This document shows, one piece after another, positions 46,044 to 58,839 of a stretch of DNA of 64,000 bases. The position numbers and the translations under genes were made by a program. How positions within the stretch are numbered: position 1 is the first letter of the stretch; each line of letters starts with the position of its first letter. A model generated the notes under the pieces. That model worked only from the letters and a program-made list of their open reading frames with translations. It ran no database searches and had not been told where the DNA came from. The DNA comes from Pleurotus djamor (Eukaryota; Basidiomycota; Agaricomycetes; Agaricales; Pleurotaceae), in contig JAPEVF010000092.1 in assembly GCA_029747585.1 (NCBI GenBank), forward strand, positions 51,583-115,582, given 5' to 3'.

Positions 46044-47226
46044 CCATCGCATGAACTCCATGAGCATCGAGTCCACTTGTATTGTAGCCTTGCCAAAGAG
46101 AAATTACTTTCCCATAATACACACCATGACCCTTGACGTGGCCATCCACAGACGGTGACAAGCATCCCCCGTCATCCGTTCCGCCTCCTTTCCATGAGCA
46201 ATTTAGGGGCTCCCTGTCGCTCGATAAGTACTGGGTCTTCATCAAGGTTGTTCTCCCGCCTTCTTGTGCATCCCCATCACGGCGACCTTTGGGTCGACCT
46301 GTTGGTTCGAAGTTTTCACCGTCCCAAGGCATTCTACAAGGTCGTACTGGTGAGTTTATTCCTGCTCTTTCGTCGCACAGCCTTGACTGTCTCTCGCACA
46401 GCACTCATGGCTTCTTGTGTTGTACTTCACCTTGCTCCTAGGAGTGAAGGTCTAGAGAAGCTGTGGCCGTCGGGTAGACTCATCGAGGGCTGGGTTTATT
46501 GCATTCGGTCGCTTGGTCAAGGTTTTGGATTCGGTCTCACGCGAAGACGTGCTTGAAGGTCGCACAGGTACGGAGTCATTGACCTCCCCTATACTGTCTG
46601 AATCGTGCTGACTTGCACCTTTTTGCAGCGCTCTTGGCTTCTTGCGCTGTGCATCACCTTGCTCCTAGTGAGCGAAGGTGCGACTGTCGGGTGAATCCAT
46701 CGAGGGCTGGTTTCATCGCATTCGGTCGCCATCCACGGTTCGGTCTTGGCTTCGTCATCGGTTTCGTCGTTTTGCAACGTTACGAGCACATTTTTCAACA
46801 GTGAGTTCCTGTTTTTTCCCTCCTTCGTCATCTGAAGCTGACTTGAAACTCAGACACTCGGATACCCACTGCAACTCGCAGGTCGGACGTCAAGCAGTCA
46901 CAAAAAGGGGGAGGGTGCTCTGGTGAGAGGGACTTGACTCTTGGGNCTGGCCAGCGCAAGGCTCCTCCACCACCACTCTCGTCCAGGCTCGCTTCAAGGC
47001 TTCCACTGCACTTCCACGCTCGATATGAGGGCTAATACGCTGCTGGACAACGTCTTCGGCTCATGCTTAGGATAACTCACCACGCCGCGTTCGCCATTGA
47101 ACGGACATTATGCTTCTCTTTTACTTATGCCATTATGCCATATGCAACGCACCNTTATGCTTCTGTTTCAAATTATGACTTCATTTTCTCCAAGCTCACG
47201 CAGGATTGAGAATTCTACGCAATGAT
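45972..47226 (+). repeat. Dispersed repeat, copy R1 (spliced-looking, TATA-containing)
   Basis: This copy shares ordered sequence with R2 and R3. Landmarks are a leader with cacattgctctctcatatgtg, ccccgtcatccgttccgcct, a TATA-like gataagtac, then gtcccaaggcattct. Three gt..ag pairs follow with conserved edges (gtactg|gtgag ... cgcacag|cactcatgg; cgcacag|gtacgg ... ttgcag|cgctcttgg; ttcaaca|gtgag ... ctcag|acactcgg). The tail has several attatgc units and an attgag-a-t-ctacgcaa end. Two exon-like blocks (46414-46570 and 46629-46800) are diverged duplicates of each other. No frame survives through both. Confidence 0.75.
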
Positions 47227-47410
47227 TGTGCCCTCACCCGAATGCAAGTTTGAAGTAAGTTCCATGTGTGGCAATGGTCAATCAGGAGCGCGAACAGGGG
47301 AATGTGGACATTAACTGGTCGATCTGCGATGCAATCACTGTGGTGCCGTTCAGTNGTGAGCAAGAGATGTTGTTACAATTATAGTCAAGGGCGTTAAGTA
47401 GAGTATGTAA

Positions 47411-48262
47411 TCAGTATGTACCGTGGTTTGGACGGTCGGGCAATGGTGGTGGCACATTTCCACCCTCTGCGTCTCTGCCTCTGAAATTACTGCCTTCAGA
47501 AGTAAACACAGATGAAGGTGCCGCTGATGCTCTCGCTGTATCCGCGACCGATGTGTTTGCGTTGTGAACCCTAGGGTCAAACCCTCCACCCCCGCCTTCA
47601 AATCTGTCATGGACATCATGCGCACCCATCCCATGATTATAACCAGCTTCAACGGCACCGTTGGTGTGTCCTTGGGGGGCGTTTGGAGGGTGAGGAGGAG
47701 GTGGGGATACGGGTCGATGCGCGTTGGCATTTACGGGGTGTCCTCCCAAATTGCCTGCGGTTCCTTGGTGTCCCAACGGTCTGGTAGAATCTATACTAGT
47801 TTCCTGGCCAGGAATATGGGGCGGTGTGTTTGCAAAACCGCCCTCACTGGAGTAATCTGGATTGGCAGCGGTTGTCGACGTATTCTGGGTTTGTGTACCA
47901 ACGACGTTGGCCGTGTGCGCGTTGGTGTTCGCTGGCTGACCCAAGTCATTTCCAACCACTGCTGCTGGACCGTACTGACCCCCCGTCGCAGGAGTTCCTG
48001 TGACCTTGCCGCCTCTCATTCGTGCTAACCCTTCCGAAGTCTCCAACCTCCCTCGTTGCGCGATTTGGTCATTCCTAGTGCCGTCCTTGGTTATGGTGTC
48101 GATTGCACCGAGTGCGGTCCCACGAATATTTTCTCCGATACCTAAGAGTTTTCTGAGTAATGGAAACTGCAATTAAGTAGATCGCCACGCACCATGTATT
48201 GCTTGGAAAGCACCCTTGACTTTATCGCCCAAGCCGTCATTTCCAGAAGAGTTTCGATTCAT
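47411..48262 (-). CDS. Pro/Gly/Asn-rich protein with conserved N-terminal motif (unknown function)
   Basis: Two exons on the minus strand. The ATG at 48262-48260 gives MNRNSSGNDGLGDKVKGAFQ, and a 51-nt intron then joins to IGENIRGTALGAIDTITKDG. The segment with KVKGAFQAIHGIGENIRG resembles a short motif that I associate with small stress or LEA-like fungal proteins, but I cannot name the family. The remainder, about 200 residues, is low complexity: Gly/Asn/Thr-rich, then a Pro/His stretch (SPPPPHPPNAPQGH), ending at the TGA at 47413-47411. There is no signal peptide or membrane segment. A TATA box lies about 60 bases upstream. It is divergent to TEL1 with 249 bases between start codons. Confidence 0.72.
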
Positions 48263-48318
48263 TGTGTCTTTTCGTTGGTCAAGGGTTTCGAATGGAGTGT
48301 GAGATCGTTTTAGGTGAC

Positions 48319-48326
48319 CTTATATA
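48319..48326 (-). promoter_or_regulatory. TATA box of the Pro/Gly-rich protein gene
   Basis: TATATAAG on the coding strand about 60 bases before the ATG at 48262. Confidence 0.55.
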
Positions 48327-48511
48327 CACACCAGGTGCGAGGGGTGCTCGATGAGCTCAGTGGTGGAGGGAGTGGGGACAAGTTCGTCATTACTCCTTAC
48401 AGAAACAGGGAAAACAGGAGTCACTCCTCGATCGCGCTTCTGTGGCGCAACATGCAAACAGGGCACAATAACGCGCATCCTCCCTGAAACCACGACCACG
48501 GCCGTTTAGCC

Positions 48512-51500
48512 ATGGGCAACCTGGCTGATACGCTCGGCCAGCTCTACTCCTCCAAGGTCGGGGAACGACAAGACGGCTTAGCTGGCATAAAAAAATGTAC
48601 TTTCAAAACCTAAAGTTATCGCCAATTTCCACATCAGACGGGACGGCACAGCTGATGAAGAGGCTTGGAAACGGGTTTTCAAGGCAATATTCGCGGCGGT
48701 GGATACTGAGACCACGGCGTACGGGAAGTATTCGTCGAAGGCGGCCATCGTCAGGCGTCTCGGGGAACTGACTGGATTCGTACGCACCTTGACGGACATG
48801 TCGGTCACCTACCTGGGCAAGGATACGCTTCTTACTATCCTGCAACACATAAGCAGTCATATTCATCAGAATGGCGACCTTTTTACTCCAGTGGCTGCGG
48901 ACTATATCAAAGTCTTACGGGCCTTGTTTCGCTACCAACCACACGCCGACAATATCACACATGACCAGTGGGTTGACTTGGCTGGTATGTCATTCAACAT
49001 CATTCTGAACGAACCTGTGACCCAGCGTTTGGAGGTCATGCTTGAGGAGGAGGATGAAGAGGCATCGGAGGGAGGAGAGGAGGGTGTGCACGCAGAGGAC
49101 AGCGACGCTGAGGCTGGCAATGGCGACACCCTGTCGCCTCTCAAGAAACGGAAACGTGGGGCGAGTGCCGGTCCTACCCAAGGTCGAGCTAATAAAGCAA
49201 GAGGCCATACACCCACTGGAACACAGCTACCCCNGACTCTCGTCTCGAACACCTCAGGTCAGCACAGAACAAATCGAATGCATGGCTTTTCTATCCTTTC
49301 TACTAGCCTTGCCGAAAGCACCCATCATCCACAAATCACATACAGGGCTACCCGCTACGCTTCTACAGCGTTTCCGTCGATTTCTCCAGATATATCCCTA
49401 TGATACGTCGCTGCATGCCGACTATCTCGCGTCGCTCTCTTCCGTGCTTTCCCAAGTTGCGTTGAATCACAAGCGTGCTGTGAGCGAATTCTCCAAACGA
49501 ACGTGGGTGAGGCTAGTGAGCTTGTGGGGGACGAAGAACAAGGCGCTGAAAGAGGGCTTGGTCGCTGTCTTAACCGTCCTGCTACCCTACTACACCACCA
49601 GCGTGGATCCAGTCAAGGCTGACGGCTTGGATAAGCTTTGTAATTCTCTGGGAGGTCTCTCGCATAACAAGTGGGGCTGCGAGGGACTGGCCCTCGACGC
49701 GCTGAGATTGGTGACGGCCCGAGACGATACGCGCAGCCTGTGCAGTGAACCATTCGTTGCACATGCATTTCGTGCTGGTATGGGATTTACGTCCTCGCAA
49801 GCTTTGGCCTGGGCAGTCCATGAGCTGCATGCTGACGTGCTGGCGAAGGTGAGCTCATAAGCCATCATTCCATGAAAAAGCCATAACAACGGATGTGTTT
49901 CTAGCTCTACACGTTCTCTGAAAACGCGGGTATTCGATCGACGGCGAAGCGAGGCAAAACAGAGAATGCCCTGTCGCAACTTCTCTCATCTATTCAAACT
50001 CAGCCGCCACTTCGTTCCTACCGTCTACAACTCCTCCTTTTCCTCATCGACCGTCACTGGTTTCAACTGCATTCGTCTTTTCAATCGGATGTTTTCAGTA
50101 CACTTTTACAATCTTTCACCTACGACGATCCTGAGATTCAGTCGTGGGTGTATCTTTGCCTTGCGGCAATCGCCTACGCTGAAGGATCTCGAGCAAATTC
50201 CGTAACGGATACACAAGCAGAGGGCTTTCGTCTGATCAAGTGGGAACCGGTCTGGACACATGCAATGCGTCGGGCGACTGTTCCTATCGTCTGTCGTTCG
50301 GCGTGCCATCTCGCCTACATCCTCCTTGTCCATTCCATTCGTCCCCCAAGTACCTCGTCGCACGAAGGACAAACCGCCCCTCAAGGCCTCATTTCGTCAC
50401 CTAGGGTCCTCGCTGAGATCGAGGTTCTGCTGAAAGACCTAGACGTCCAAGGCCCTTCAGCTCCTTACGACGCTGTTTGCATCTTCCTTTCTGAAAGTCT
50501 GAAAGTCGCCAGTCAGGATGTCCGGTTGTATCGTATGCAGCTTGAAGAGAAGGTGTTGAATTGGTTGATTGATTGTTGGAAGCTGGGGTCTACGCTGGGG
50601 TTGGGGTTACAAGCGCGGCGATCTTCTACAGAAAAGAAGGCATCGGTCGCGCCTATCAACGCGTTATCGGATGTGATGATCCTGCTAGAGAGTATTTGTG
50701 GGCTTTCGAAGGGCAGTCAGGTTGTTTCACGAATCTCACTTCCGGCATGTTGGATTACAGAGTTGTTGGTCGATCAAGCCAAGTCTAGGGTCATACGTGA
50801 TTTCCTCCTCGATGCGAAGCTCCCGCCATTCGTGAATTCTCTCGGACAGCACTCGCCGGATATTCTTCCTTCCGCTTCTCCAGGTGAAGCAAGATATTCA
50901 CCAGATACCGAGCTTATCCAGCCGAACAGCAGACAACGCAAGCTCTCGACGTTNTTCTTGAAGGCGTTGGATGGCTTAACAGCGGAATGGGACGGCCTAG
51001 TCGAAGAAAAGTATTTTTCAGACGCTAACACCACGCGTACTTCCATCGACTTTGCTGTCGCCGCGCTCTGCTGCGAATTCTCACTCAATCTCAATGGGGT
51101 CCGGCCGAATAGACGCACGGTACAGCTTGCGTGTAAGGTTTTCCAGGCGCTAGCTCGGTGGTTGAACACTTCGAAGTGGCCGTTGGAGGAAAAGGCCAGT
51201 ATCATTCGGGGGTTGGAGCCGCTTTGGGATCCGAATGTTCAAGATGCGGATGAAGGCCAACCGTGGGTTGCGATGTTGAGACCTGATATCGGTTCGGGTA
51301 TTCGAGCGCAGGCTTTGCGTCGACTGGCTGCGCGGGAGTCGCATAGGAGTGACTCCAAGGTTGGAGAGGAATATAGACGTATTATGTGGCAAAGTGCCGA
51401 TGTGAGGTGGCGTTTTTTGCCTTCTGGAGGGTGCATGCTTAAGTTTGAGCTTCGTAGATTCAAGATGCGTTTGGAAAGATTACGGAAACCTTCAAGGAGT

Positions 51501-54500
51501 TATTACGAGCCACGGCCGATGATTTTCCGCTCGTTGGGCAAGCCGACTTGGACAAGGATGGGTTTGAGAGTAACCACTCTGACCGGATCGTCGGCACGGA
51601 ATCCTCGCGGGCGATATCTGGGAACTCGCCTACTCGACATATCTTCAGGGCCTGTGTCACCTTTCTGACTTTCGTACCCGTCCTTCAGTCCTCTTCCGGA
51701 GAAGCAACTCGTGATCGAGATTTTGTCGAACTCGTCATTGAATATGCGGACTCTTCCCCGGAAAAGTTTATGCTTATTTTTCCTTCGTTTCTGAGTCAAA
51801 TTCGGTCACAAGTCCTCACGTTGCATGTCAACAACCTCACTACGCTCCTCGTTTCCTTGGGTAACCTCTTGACGTCGTATGAATTCCAGCGAAACCCTAC
51901 GTTGATTATCCAACTTATCTTGCTTCTCGATGCGACACTGGCGATCTGGGCACCTGTGATAACTGATCGCAGTCTTGCGTCTACGCTTGAACGATTGCTC
52001 AAGTTCGTCGCGGATGCCCTCCTGAAGGCGAAATTCCCAACTTGGCAGCTTCGAGATGCAGCTGCTTGTTTCATTGCGCGATACCTGTCATTTGACCCCA
52101 AGATGGAGTCGTGGTCGCAGTGTTGTGGGGAGTCGTTTTCACCTCTAGTTATGTTGCCATTGTTAGGACAGGATGGGGATATTCGTGTACGCTTTCGTGT
52201 GGCGGCTATCAATGCAGGTTTATTCGTGGTCGCGAGTCAAGTGGATCATTCGACCACACAGCTGTATGAAACGATTAGAGGGTCTCTTTCGAAGGTTCTG
52301 TCTGAGTAAGCACTCCGCTCACCTTGCTCTCTTCCACTTGACTGAAACTCGTTTAGGTACGAGCCTATGCTAACTCGTCTCCTGTGCCTAGCCAATATCA
52401 TGGTTGTCAGCTCCGCTGTTCGACGGGGTGCTTACTGGCATCTCATCGAAATCTGTCTCCACACGGAGGAGTACAATCGACACATCGACACTATTCTGAA
52501 GCAAGTCGCCCAACGGATGGGACTAAGCAGCCTCTCCGACATATTTGAAATATATGCTTCCCAACTTGCGTTTTCTATCTGCGAAGGAGGGTATGATATC
52601 CTTCGATTTCCTCCACATCTCCTCGGCTATGCAGATCGAAAGGAGTCGGCACAGGCGGCTTTCAAAGCTTTCGCTCCCAGCAATCTCCTTGGAGGAGCGC
52701 AACACGGTCTCTCCTTGTTCCGGGGACATTGTAAAGTGCTCCAGAAATCCGAAAAAGACGGGATCAGGGAGTGTTTTGGTGATATCGTGGGCAACTTGGT
52801 TGTGGCATGGTTCGCAGTGAACGATGACACGTCTTCTCATCGTTTCGTTGAACAACTCCGAGTGAAATGTCAAATGTCGGAAGATGCGGATACATTCGAT
52901 GCATTGCTCAAGCAAAATGTTGATGGTATCGTCGCTGCGATCCTGCGTACACTGGGAGATCAAGACTTTTCGAAGGATGGCCAAATACATTCCAGTATCG
53001 CCAGTGCCCTAGGACAATCACAAGCCAACCAATTTTCACGACTCAATCAGTACCGCCGTCATAACGACTTCGCAGCGCATACTCCCAACCTTCCTGTCAG
53101 CACCACGGTGGTCGTACTGAAGGCTTTGTCATGGTGTAACAATCGGCTTCCTGGTTGCGAGGAGCCTGCCATTACCTTCCATGTTCTGCACGCGCTCCTT
53201 GCCGACATCAACAGGTCGCCGCTCGTAAATGAACAGATCCGACTGGCCAACGCACTTACGCTGTGGGTATCACTAAGGGACGCCCACTTCAAAGAGTACA
53301 CTCTGTTGCACACTCTTGCTCAAGGTGCTGCTTCTTTGATGAAGCAGTTTGATATGGTCGGACTCTCGCAATCAATCCTCGACTGGTGCTTTGAGCAATA
53401 CCGAAACAATCTACTCGACGACGATTGCCTCCCCGATATCCTCATACAACTCTGTTATCAAGCATATGACTTTGATCATGAACCCAGCTCCTCCCCTCGC
53501 TCCCTTGGCAAGAAACTCCTGACTTGGATAGACCACCAAGCAACCCTGTTTTGCCGGTCACCCATCCACCACAAACAAGTCCTCCGCGCCTTACCTTCAT
53601 GGTCTCATCCTCTCTCTAAAGACCTGTCGGTTTATTACGAGGAAATACAGGCCAATACACTCTCGGACATCATATCCGACCGCCGCATTTCCTCAAACAA
53701 GTTTCGCTTGGTTCGACGACTCCGCGACCTCGCCGTGGAAGGGGATTCCGACATCACACGCTTTGGCACTGCAGATTTCTGGCGCTTGAAGGAATGCATT
53801 CCTGAGGCGGAGAAGCTTCAAGATGACGATGTGCATGCCTTCATCAGCCTTCTGACTCATTATCAGGGCAGAATCGACGGCATAGGGATGTCACATCCTG
53901 AGACGTCATATGTTAGAATCAAGCATTGCCTTTCAGATTCTACTTCTGAAGATGGCTCACCCAAGAGTGCCATACTGTATAGTTTGTTGACCCGACTTGA
54001 CAGCGCAAATCCAGTCGAAGTTCATCTAACGTACACCACACTTCGCCTTCTCGTCGCCTCCTCCCGAGGGAACATCGTCCATCAAAGTATCTGGTCACCT
54101 CTACAGATCAACATCCTCGGACACTTCCAAGTTTGCATGCCCACTCCCCATCAAGGAACCGGCAAACACATCGGTCGACTCACTGAATCATCTTACTCTG
54201 ATACCTTTTCCGATTTCAGACGTTGGGTCACTAGTCTCACCACTCTGCTCAGCGACATCCTCGCGACGCGAGACGTTTTCTATGCTCAATTAACGCCGAT
54301 TCTGTCGTCCGATGCTGATATCGCAGAGCAGTTTCTCCCAGTCCTGGTGCATACTCTGCTTGAGTCTCCAAAGTTCGATAAGACGACGAAGGCGGAATAT
54401 CGGCATCGTCTGACGGATTACTTCTCTACTGTCTTAAAAGCCAATGATACTTCCCCTCGCTGTCTGTCAGCCATCGTGGACACCGCTCTCCATCTGCGGC

Positions 54501-57500
54501 ATTTTACTCCCGTTGAAGAGAAGGCGAAAGAAAGGGCAAGGAGAGAATTGGAGAAAGAGAAGCGGAAAAGGCCTCCTGCCAAAGCCGAGAAAGCCGACCC
54601 CATCATCGAAGTCGACGCCCTTGCTCACGATAAATGGTTAGATATAGACTACTTCCTCCTTGCCCGTTCCAGTGCGAAATGCGGTGCATATGCAACTGCC
54701 CTGCTTTTCCTCGAATTGGCCTCTGAGTACAACATCACCAGGCCCCCTTCGGAGTCGGAAGAAATCCTGTACGACATTTATAGCCATATCGACGAACCAG
54801 ATGGTTTTTATGGCATCAAACCAAGTGACCACCGCCAATTTCTTCTGCGACGCTTTCACCACGAAGGACAATGGTCGAAGGCCTTCCGTTTCCACGGAGC
54901 GTCTCTGGAGGCGTTTGGCTATGAGCGAACCACGATCGACGGACTGCTTCGGTCGTATCATTCCTTCGGGTTCAATCAACTCGCGATCAGTACGCTTCAG
55001 TCTAACCCAACTGCACCAAGTTCAGCAGGGATGACATACCGATTGGGTTGGCGAACAGAAACATGGGATTTACCAGATCAAATATGCGATCAAGATCAAC
55101 TTTCGGTGTACGCAGCTCTGAGGGCCGTCCATCGCGAGCGTGAACCACTCTCAATCCAGAGCACAATTCGTCAAAGCCTATCATACGAGATGAACAAACT
55201 TCGTAATTTAGGAGTAGAGAACCACGCTGAAGTGCGGGACGTGATCCAAAACCTCATGTGTTTAGACCAAGTTGTCCGATGGAGAGCTCCAAGCACTCAA
55301 GCCCGTTTGTCCGCGCGCCAGATAGACGAAGAATTGTGGGCCCAATTCACCAACGCCGAGACCGATTTCCAGTGAGTCATTTGCACGTCAAATGTGGGTA
55401 GATCAAGCCTAACCTCCTCTAGGTTTCTTGACCTTGAAAACATGATGTTTACTCGTGTTTCCCTCGTGCGCTCAGCCCGACTGAAGGCTGAACGCGCGCA
55501 AATTGGAACCATGCGTACACCTTTCTTAGATGAATTGACCAATCTAGAGCGATCCTGCCTCATCAGATTGTCTGAAGCCTCACGTCAGTTCACGGATGGC
55601 CAAATTGCTTTGAACGCAATTACTCGAGCCCAGAAACTGGATCCTGCCTCCAATTTTGCCGTCGCCATAGAATTTGCCCAAGTCCTCTGGCTCCAGAAAG
55701 AAGAGAAGGCCGCTGTGCAACTACTGCGCGAGGTCCTGGCTGCTCCTGAAGCCAAGGTTCCATCTCAGCGTGCCGTCCTACTCGCTCACTTGGTGAAACC
55801 CAATCTCCATCGCGTAATCAATGATACTGATGACTCCCCCTAGGGTACATGGACCGCTGAAGCTTGTCTCGAAAAACCTACCGCCATCCTCTCTCAGTAC
55901 TTCGGACCAGCTGTGGCCCTCATAGAGGATGTTCCTTCGGGATCGTTTGATCCTACCCATGCTGATATATTCCATCGCTGTGCCATGTTTGCTGAGCGTC
56001 AATACCGTCATATTCTGAAGTCTCCTGATGGGGAACGATTGGAAGCATTTGCGAAAAGTAAAGCTGCTGAAGTTGAGACGCGACATCGAGCATTCACGCG
56101 CGCCAGCGATAGCGCGACCAAGGAGTCCTTGTATAACGAACTCACGAAGGCTAAAAAAGTTCTCGAAGCGGATACACAAGTCTTCGAAGCACATGTCAAA
56201 GCTCGAGATTCCTTCCTGTTACAGGCGATCGATATGTATTCTCGCTGCCTAGCGTCGTCGTCTGAATTTGACGACGATGGTGCATTGCGATTGTGTACTC
56301 TTTGGTTTGCAAATTTCGATCTCGAACACTTGCAAGACACCATTGAAACGGCCCTCGATCGGATCCCATCGTTCAAATTCGTTTTCTTAGTCCATCAACT
56401 CACATCCCGACTCTCCCAATCCACATCCGACTCCCAATCTACCCCTCGACATCAGAGCATCCTCCGTAACCTCATTCTTCGTATGTGCGCCGAACACCCT
56501 TATCATACACTGTATCAAGTGCTATTCTTGAGCCCACAGCAATCAGCAAAAGCCTTGTCCGCCCGGAGATCTTCTGGCCGCATAGCTCAGCAAACCGATA
56601 CGCTTCCTTCTACTCAAGTTCAGCGCAGTGAAGCTGCCCACAGAGTTTTGGACGTACTTCGCAGCAGCTCAAATCAAGAGCAACTTGACCGTCTTCAATC
56701 TATCCAGAAGCTCTTTGATGCGTCTCTGCAGTGGGCGCTGTACGCCGTTCCCAAGGATCAAGATGCTCGCGTCTCTCATCCAATCCCTCCCAAATACTCG
56801 ATCTCGTCGCTGCAAAATCCGGGAGCACCCGTAATAACAGCGCCCCTTTCACTCGACCCGACCTTAAAGTACGACGACGTTATCCTAGTCACCAAGTTCG
56901 ATACCTCCTACACGCTTGCTGGTGGTGTGAACCTCCCCAAGATTACCGATTGTTTCGGTTCGGATGGTCGGCGTTACAAGCAACTTGTAAGAATACTTCT
57001 CCTTCCATGTTCCTCTACTAAGTCATTGTAGTTCAAAGGCAATGATGACCTACGACAAGACGCTGTCATGGAGCAAGTCTTCGAACTCGTCAACATCGTC
57101 CTCCGGCGTGACCGACAAACCAAACGCCGATCTCTTCGTGTTCGTGGGTATAAAATAATCCCCCTTGGACCACAGGCTGGAGTCTTGGAATTCGTCGGTA
57201 ACACCACGCCCTTACACGGCTGGCTCAACCCGGCGCATGTCAGGTAGGAACCTTTCATCATACATTGCTACACATTACTCAAAAGGGGACAGATATCGGC
57301 CTACGGACCTAACCCCTGCCGCTTTCCGAAGCAAGCTCAGCACTTTGCAACAACGGTCCAAGGATAGGAATAATCCAAATGCCATGTTCGCAGAAATGCA
57401 GAAATGCCGCGAGCGTTTCAAGCCCGTCATGAGACATTGGTTCACCGAGCAGCACAAAGTGCCTACGTCTTGGATGTCTGCTCGGCTGCGATATACGCGC

Positions 57501-58194
57501 AGTGTCGCCACAACCTCTATCGTTGGTCACATCCTGGGCCTGGGTGATCGCCACGTCGGAAATATTCTGATCGAGAAGGGCACGGGAGAACTCATTCACA
57601 TAGATTTAGGTATCGCCTTCGAGCAGGGCAAGCTGTTACCCATCCCAGAAAGGGTACCCTTTCGAATGACTCCTGACATGGTCGATGGGATGGGCACTTC
57701 CGGCACGCAAGGTGTTTTCCAACGGTGTGCAGAGGAGACCTTGCGCGTGTTAAGAGAGCGTTCGCAGGTTATCCTGACAGTTCTCGAGGTATTCAAGTAC
57801 GATCCACTACATTCATGGTAAGTCACGTCACTCAAAACCGGGCTTTGACTCAAATGAGCCCGTTCTAGGACTGTGAGCGAACGCAAGTTCCAACAAGCTC
57901 AACACCTCGACCGAGCAAGTTCTTCTGGACAGGCATCCACTCCATCCGCGTCTAATCAAGTCCACACCGCGAACAGCAGCAACATGGTGACCCTTGACCT
58001 TGCCGACAGAGTACTGAGCTCTGTTACAAGGAAGCTAGATAAAACTATGAGCGTCGAGTATGAAGTAAATCAACTTCTCGCTGATGCAACAGACACCACC
58101 AATTTGGCATGCATGTACTACGGTAAACCCATTGCTTGCACTCGCAGTCTCGCAACTGAAGAATGTCCATCTAGGCTGGTCCCCTTATCTTTGA
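48512..58194 (+). CDS. TEL1: Checkpoint kinase TEL1 (ATM family PI3K-like kinase)
   Basis: A gene of nearly 10 kb with about a dozen short introns encodes roughly 3,000 residues. The N-terminal part (from MGNLADTLGQLYSSK) is helical-repeat in character, with an acidic insert near 49.05-49.11 kb. The FAT region lies around 54.5-56.6 kb. The kinase domain shows FKGNDDLRQDAVMEQVF, GVLEFVGNTTPLHGWL, the catalytic loop GLGDRHVGNILI, HIDLGIAFEQGK (DLG, normal for ATM/Tel1) and TPDMVDGMGTSGTQGVF. The FATC end is NLACMYYGWSPYL, reached only by splicing out 58123-58174. It signals double-strand breaks and short telomeres in the nucleus. Two one-base problems occur: a run of seven A at 48589-48595 where six would keep the frame, and a stray N at 49234. 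Both look like sequence errors. The intron 51402-51457 restores the frame there. Confidence 0.94.
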
Positions 58195-58393
58195 TTCCTA
58201 TTCATCCCAAAGTTAGAGTGATACCCTCTAATGCTGTATCTATATCATTGCTCCGATTTGTATTTGTAGTCACACCTCAATACTGAAGTACTCATTCCTT
58301 GTGAACATTCATACTAGACGCTAGTTCAAACATCCAAAACTTCGGATGATATACGAACTTCCCTCCTGCGAAGATTGCAGGAGCACCAAAAAG
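58195..58393. other. Short spacer between TEL1 and tRNA-Val
   Basis: Holds the 3' flank of TEL1; no gene seen. Confidence 0.5.
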
Positions 58394-58475
58394 TGGTTCA
58401 ACCCAGGATCGAACTGGGAACCTTCTGTGACCCGACCGTGTGAGACAGAAATCATAACCATTAGACCATTGAACC
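58394..58475 (-). tRNA. tRNA-Val (anticodon CAC) with a 9-nt intron
   Basis: Read on the minus strand, the acceptor strands GGTTCAA and TTGAACC pair fully over seven bases with discriminator A. The D arm is GTCTAATGGTTATGAT. The anticodon stem TCTGT pairs with ACAGA, and the loop reads CTCACA followed by an extra CGGTCGGGT before the last loop base, the usual intron position after base 37. The T arm is CCCAG TTCGATC CTGGG. With T33 in place the anticodon is CAC, so valine. Length is 82 = 73 + 9. The A and B box promoter sequences are inside the gene as usual. Confidence 0.93.
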
Positions 58476-58839
58476 GATGACCGAGCGTCGTGAGTAGCAC
58501 GAAACATCATGATTGCAAGAACGATAACCACTGCGAAGGACTGAAATTCCTGGTTAGTTCATTAGCATGGGTCATACTGTACAACTGGGAAATAGAGTCT
58601 TCAAAGCAACCCGGGTTGGGTGCACAATTAGGAGGAAATATTAAACGTCAAGCGTAGTCACCTCCTCCTCACCCCCAACCGTCTCTCAAGGTTTCTCCGA
58701 GCTGACTCGAAGCAGACATTTGGTGCAATGGCGCAGAGGTAGCAAGTACGCCATCGCCTGACAAACCAAATCCTTATTGAGTTTAAGGGGCTCAAGGGAT
58801 GTTTCTCCTGTTCACGAACTTGAGGGCATGCTTGCCGTT
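58476..58839. other. Spacer between tRNA-Val and repeat R2
   Basis: About 360 bases, no gene or repeat identified. Confidence 0.45.

Noticed and set aside
51402..51457. Frameshift in TEL1 near 51.45 kb
   Set aside because: A 56-nt gt..ag intron at 51402-51457 explains the frame change without any lesion.
57873..58286. TEL1 ending at 58286 by simple read-through
   Set aside because: The read-through tail has no FATC aromatic end; splicing 58123-58174 gives the family ending and a stop at 58192-58194.
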